Shown here: one piece after another, positions 60,601-64,000 of the stretch
How the letters are laid out: every line of letters begins with the position of its first letter
Numbering within the stretch: the stretch's first letter is position 1
Translations under genes and position numbers: made by a program
The notes under the pieces: model-generated
The model's database searches: none
Seen by the model: the letters and a program-made list of their open reading frames with translations, nothing else
What the model was told of the DNA's origin: nothing
Assembly: GCA_004298675.1 (NCBI GenBank)
Contig: SCRI01000002.1
Coordinates: 1 to 64,000 of the forward strand
Length of the DNA: 64,000 nt
Direction: 5' to 3'
Source of the DNA: a bacterium
Lineage (GTDB): Bacteria; Vulcanimicrobiota; Vulcanimicrobiia; Vulcanimicrobiales; SCRA01

Positions 60601-61872
60601 TCAAGACGGGTACTTGAGGTTACAGACCTGTGCCTGCTCGGCGGTAGTTTTGGAGATCTTGTCCGCCGGCTGGCGATCGATCACGTTGAAGATGTCGTCC
60701 TTATCCGCGGCCGTGCCGTGCGAGCGCACCTCAACGAAGTAGTTCGGCCACATGAGCTGGTGATCGGTACCGCGGTAGTAAGCGCCGCCGTCCCAGATCG
60801 TCTCGAAATGCGCGTTCTCCAATTTACGCGCCACTTTGACGGGATCCGTGGACTTGGTTTCGTTCATCGCCCACAGCATGCGGTCTAAGGTGACGTAGCC
60901 GAAAGCGCTGCGCGCGCTGGGCGGTGTGTTGTGCTTGGCGCGGTACTCCTTGACGAAGTTCGCGGCCGCCGTGTTGTGCTTGCCGAATACCAGATCGCTA
61001 TTATAGTACCACTCCACGCCCCAGTAGCCGACGCGCGACTCCGGCGGGAGGGCGAGGAAGGGCTCGAGCTCAGCCTGCGGGCCCGCCACCGGGAACTTCT
61101 TGAGCAGCCCAAAGGAGTTGGCTTGCTTCAGGAAGTTGACGAAATCGGCGCCCGCCAGCAACACGATGATGACATCCGGCTTGGCCGGTCCGATCTTCGT
61201 GATGTAGGTGCTGAAGTCGCTGGTACCCAGCGGAGTCAAGTCGTTGGCAACGATCGTTCCGCCGACTTTCTTGATGACGGCCTCGTAGCCCGCGGCCAGC
61301 GAGTGGCCAAAGGCGTAGTCCGGCGTGATCATGTACCACTTCTTGCCGAACTTCTTGGCGATCGACAGGCCCGTTGCCTGAGTCTCCTGCCAGGCCGTAT
61401 GGCAGGTGCGGAAGACGTCCCAATGACACTGCGCGCCGGTGACGGGATCGGTGTGTCCGCCGGTGACCATGTAGAGCGCGCCCAGCGAGTTGGCCGCGCC
61501 GCTGGCCGAGAGCGCGATGGCGCTGTTGACGGTCCCGTAGACCGCGGCGACTTTGTCCTGGTTGACGAGCTTGCGGACTTTTTGAACGGCGACGCCGGGG
61601 TCGTTCTGATCGTCCTCGACGACGACCTCGACCTTGCGCCCCATCACGCCGCCCTTCTTGTTCCAGTGCTCCAGCGCCAAGGCGGCGCCGAAGACTTCAG
61701 GCTGCGAGATGTCCACGTAGACGCCGGAGAGCTCGGCGATCTGCCCGATCTTGAGCACGTCGGCGGCTTCGCCCCGGCTGGGAATGAAGGCGGGGAAGCC
61801 CGCGCTGAGGGCTGCGGCACCAACGGCCGCGCCTTCGAGGAAGCTCTCGCGAGAGATCGACTGGTTACCCAA
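60601..61872 (-). CDS. Branched-chain amino acid-type ABC substrate-binding protein (copy 2)
   Basis: A 423-residue periplasmic binding protein starting at a TTG (61872) after GGGAGGTG. Tat-like signal SRESFLEGAAVGAAALSAGF is nearly the same as in copy 1, again with a single Arg. Mature part: VLKIGQIAELSGVYVDISQP, VEVVVEDDQNDPGVAVQKVR, MITPDYAFGHSLAAGYEAV. It is the likely primary receptor for the downstream livHMGF genes; differences from copy 1 in the first binding loop suggest another ligand. The upstream open frame of 49 codons lacks homology. Confidence 0.9.
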   Translation of the reverse strand: MGNQSISRESFLEGAAVGAAALSAGFPAFIPSRGEAADVLKIGQIAELSGVYVDISQPEVFGAALALEHWNKKGGVMGRKVEVVVEDDQNDPGVAVQKVRKLVNQDKVAAVYGTVNSAIALSASGAANSLGALYMVTGGHTDPVTGAQCHWDVFRTCHTAWQETQATGLSIAKKFGKKWYMITPDYAFGHSLAAGYEAVIKKVGGTIVANDLTPLGTSDFSTYITKIGPAKPDVIIVLLAGADFVNFLKQANSFGLLKKFPVAGPQAELEPFLALPPESRVGYWGVEWYYNSDLVFGKHNTAAANFVKEYRAKHNTPPSARSAFGYVTLDRMLWAMNETKSTDPVKVARKLENAHFETIWDGGAYYRGTDHQLMWPNYFVEVRSHGTAADKDDIFNVIDRQPADKISKTTAEQAQVCNLKYPS

Positions 61873-61990
61873 ATGACACCTCCCGGCGCGCGTATCGGCG
61901 GCTTCACAAAAGTCGCTCGCGCGCGTTGAAAAACAGAAACTTGCGAAATGACTTTCCAATGAGAACCAGGGCGCTGGATTTTTCCTTATC

Positions 61991-62017
61991 GGCCCGCGCG
62001 ACCTGCTCGCGCGGCCC
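61991..62017 (-). terminator. Candidate terminator hairpin after the acyl-CoA synthetase gene
   Basis: Eleven-base arms with one mismatch and a 5-nt loop, 17 nt past the stop on the minus strand. No T tract follows, so it is weak or Rho-assisted. The rest of the 161-nt gap to the binding protein start shows nothing clear. Confidence 0.35.
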
Positions 62018-62033
62018 AAAAACTGTCGGGACG

Positions 62034-63533
62034 CTACGACCCCTCGATCATTCGGCGCAGCGTCGGCTTGTCGAGCTTGCCCATCGCGTTGCGCGGGAGC
62101 GACTCGAGAAAGCGAACTTCACGCGGCACCTTGAAGCTGGCGATACGCTCGCGCAGGTGCGTCAGCAGCGCCTCCACGTCGACTCGGACGCCCGGCAGCG
62201 GTGCGACAAAAGCAAGGGGCACTTCTCCTCGCGCCGCTTCGCGCAGCGGAACGACGGCGCTCTCTTTCACACCTGGAAATGCGTCGATCTCCTCCTCGAT
62301 CTCGCGCGGGTAGACATTGAAGCCGCCGGAGATGATCATCTCCTTGAGGCGCCCGACGATGGCATAACTGCGCGATTGCGGATCGAGACGCGCCAGATCC
62401 CCGCTGCGGAACCAACGCCGCCCCCCGTCGTCGGTGAGGAAGGCCGCCGCGGTGGCCTGGGGGTTGCGGAAGTAGCCGGAAAAGACGTTTGGCCCCCAGA
62501 TGCAGAGCTCGCCCACCTCGCCGTCGGCCAAGCGGGCCCCACTGATTTGATCGACAATACAGGCTTCGACGCCGGGAAACGGCAGGCCGACCGCACCGGG
62601 GATGCGCGGGCCGCCGTAGCGGTTGGTCAGGCACATCATGGTCTCGGTGGCGCCGTAGCGCTCGAGGATCTCCTGGCCAAAGCGCTCGCGGAACAGCCCC
62701 CACACCTCCGCCGAGAGCGCCGCCGAGCCGCTGACCCAGAGCCGCAGCGCCGGAGGACGGCGCTCTCCGAGCCGTTCCAACAGGCGCACGTACATCGTGG
62801 GGACGCCGAAGAACATCGTCGCCCGCTCCCGCTCGAGCAGCTCGAGCATCGACTCGGCATCGAAGCGGCGCTCGACGACGATCGTCGAGCCGTTCACGAG
62901 GGTGGTCCCCAGCGCCACCTGGAGACCGTGTACGTGAAAGAGCGGCAGCGCGATGCAGAGGACGTCGTCGGGGCGCCAGCGCCACGCCGTCCGCACCGCC
63001 GCGGCGCTCGCGGCCAGGGCCCGGTGCGGGATCATGGCCCCCTTCGCCCGCCCGGTGGTACCCGACGTGAAGATGATCAGCGCGACCGTCTCCGGGCGGG
63101 CGTCGAACTCCCGCCAGGCGGCGGGCACGGGGTACTCCTCGGCCACCCGCTCGATCTCGGCGGCCTCGATCACGCGCTCTCCGAAGCCCGTCTTGCGGGC
63201 CTCGGCGGCGAGGGCACCCGCGCTCACGATCCCCCGCACCTCCGCATCCTCCCAGACGACGACGGCATCGCGATCGCGATAGAGCGGATTGGTCGGAACC
63301 ACCACCAAGCCCGCGCGCAAGGCGCCGAGATAGGCGTCGACGAAGGCCAGTTGGTTCTCTAGATAGATCGCCAGACGGTCCCCCGGTGCGTGGCCTTGGG
63401 CGCTCAGCCATGCGGCAACGCGGCGCGAGCGCTCCTCCAGCGCACCGTAGGAGAGGCGGCGGCCGTCCATCACCAAGGCGGTGTGGTCGCGGCGGTCGCG
63501 CACCGAGCCCGCAAAAAGGTCGAGCAGCGTCAT
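62034..63533 (-). CDS. AMP-forming acyl-CoA synthetase, MatB-like
   Basis: A 499-residue ANL-superfamily ligase: P-loop IIFTSGTTGRAKGAMIPH, ALPLFHVHGLQVALG, LRLWVSGSAALSAEVW, ERYGATETMMC and GRLKEMIISGGFNVYPREIE with the C-terminal catalytic Lys in RNAMGKLDKP. Segments such as HVHGL, NVFSGYFRNP and the Arg before SGSA resemble malonyl-CoA synthetase (MatB), but medium/long-chain ligases are not excluded. ATG follows GGAGGACC. May supply acyl-CoAs for the dehydrogenase or malonyl-CoA decarboxylase encoded in this window. Confidence 0.87.
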   Translation of the reverse strand: MTLLDLFAGSVRDRRDHTALVMDGRRLSYGALEERSRRVAAWLSAQGHAPGDRLAIYLENQLAFVDAYLGALRAGLVVVPTNPLYRDRDAVVVWEDAEVRGIVSAGALAAEARKTGFGERVIEAAEIERVAEEYPVPAAWREFDARPETVALIIFTSGTTGRAKGAMIPHRALAASAAAVRTAWRWRPDDVLCIALPLFHVHGLQVALGTTLVNGSTIVVERRFDAESMLELLERERATMFFGVPTMYVRLLERLGERRPPALRLWVSGSAALSAEVWGLFRERFGQEILERYGATETMMCLTNRYGGPRIPGAVGLPFPGVEACIVDQISGARLADGEVGELCIWGPNVFSGYFRNPQATAAAFLTDDGGRRWFRSGDLARLDPQSRSYAIVGRLKEMIISGGFNVYPREIEEEIDAFPGVKESAVVPLREAARGEVPLAFVAPLPGVRVDVEALLTHLRERIASFKVPREVRFLESLPRNAMGKLDKPTLRRMIEGS

Positions 63534-63801
63534 GGTCCTCCAGCCCTCCGGAACGGCTGCCCATTCCAGGGCGCGCCGCGGGCACCCTCCAGCCCGACGA
63601 AGGACCACCGCGCCCACGGCGGGAAAGGCGCGCCCCTAGGCGCCCTCGTGGTGCCGGAGAAGTCTCGAGCGGTGCGCCGCGTGCTTTACATGCGCGTAGC
63701 TGTGGATAGGCTTCGGCCGATCTTGGCCGTGAGCCCCCGTGGCGCGTAACCGCCGCGCCCCGCGCTACAACATACGAACGAAAGGTAACATAGGCAAACA
63801 C
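63534..63801. other. Divergent intergenic region without recognised features
   Basis: 268 nt between the acyl-CoA synthetase and RNase E/G starts. It should hold promoters for both, but no box pair close to consensus was found, and no RNA gene or repeat is visible. Confidence 0.5.
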
Positions 63802-64000
63802 GTGCCGACGGAAATCCTCATTTCGAGCGACCCCTGGGAGAACCGAGTCGCCATCGTCGAGGACGGTACTCTCTCCGAAATCTACTTCGAGCGCGAAGAA
63901 AAAATCATCGGCTCCATCTACAAGGGCAAAGTACAGAACGTCTTGCCCGGGATGGGAGCCAGCTTCGTCGACATCGGGCTGGGGCGCAACGCGTTCCTCT
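63802..64000 (+). CDS. Ribonuclease E/G family protein (5' part only)
   Basis: From the GTG at 63802 the frame reads MPTEILISSDPWENRVAIVE, then ERLEK-like FEREEKIIGSIYKGKVQNVL and PGMGASFVDIGLGRNAFL up to the window edge: the N-terminal RNase H-like strand and beginning of the S1 domain of RNase E/G. It processes rRNA and degrades mRNA. About 66 codons are visible; the choice between RNase E and G needs the missing C-terminus. Confidence 0.85.
   Translation, partial: MPTEILISSDPWENRVAIVEDGTLSEIYFEREEKIIGSIYKGKVQNVLPGMGASFVDIGLGRNAFL

Noticed and set aside
1-64000. tRNA, rRNA, insertion sequence or prophage genes
   Set aside because: All gaps over about 100 nt were read on both strands; no cloverleaf-like sequence, transposase or phage motif was recognised.

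Overview
The window is GC-rich bacterial chromosome with very high coding density, frequent GTG and TTG starts, and genes chained by 1-11 nt stop/start overlaps. It encodes meso-diaminopimelate peptidoglycan synthesis, an Lpt-type lipopolysaccharide export set, Lnt and lipoproteins, so the cell is a diderm. Cytochrome bd, fatty acyl-CoA enzymes and a LIV-type uptake system suggest a heterotroph able to respire at low oxygen. Gene content and style are compatible with Candidatus Eremiobacterota (WPS-2) or a relative, but that placement is an inference; no rRNA, tRNA or CRISPR array was seen.

Region 1 (1-13150, minus strand) is a complete division and cell wall operon: mraZ, rsmH, ftsL, ftsI, murE, murF, a CofE-like glutamate ligase, mraY, murD, ftsW, murG and murC (3' end cut by the window edge). 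It starts at a clear sigma70-type promoter with four MraZ-type repeats at exact 10-bp spacing. The CofE-like gene between murF and mraY is the main oddity. Region 2 (13194-20423) is envelope biogenesis: a lytic transglycosylase, an LptF/G permease, an LptD-like barrel, two minus-strand genes (a small protein and a lipoprotein), Lnt and an LptC-like protein. Region 3 (20472-25106) holds a KGG stress protein, an N-acyl-D-amino-acid deacylase joined to malonyl-CoA decarboxylase, coaE and an alpha/beta hydrolase.

Region 4 (25113-33656, minus) is an information-processing cluster read as LysR regulator, macroglobulin-like exported protein, polA, DUF192 protein, mutM and rpsA, closed by an intrinsic terminator. 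Region 5 (33814-43570) has an Nramp-family transporter with altered metal-site motifs, cydAB, a DUF6496 protein, an amino acid permease with an FAD oxidoreductase, glutamyl-Q tRNA(Asp) synthetase and a peptide-binding lipoprotein.

Region 6 (43612-45269) is a visibly AT-richer restriction-modification island: an MT-A70 methyltransferase divergent from a BglII-type endonuclease, with dyads between them. Region 7 (45535-51529, minus) is a tight six-gene operon: acyl-CoA dehydrogenase, APH-type kinase, DUF6285 protein, histidine phosphatase, ACS-family MFS carrier and FGGY kinase. The first three resemble the LvaC-LvaA-LvaB module that removes the 4-hydroxyl of hydroxyacyl-CoAs, so the operon may import and degrade a hydroxy acid. 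Region 8 (51614-64000) has a tricorn-like protease, then a branched-chain-amino-acid-type ABC system (livHMGF) flanked by two paralogous binding proteins, a dienelactone hydrolase, a MatB-like acyl-CoA synthetase, and the 5' end of an RNase E/G gene.
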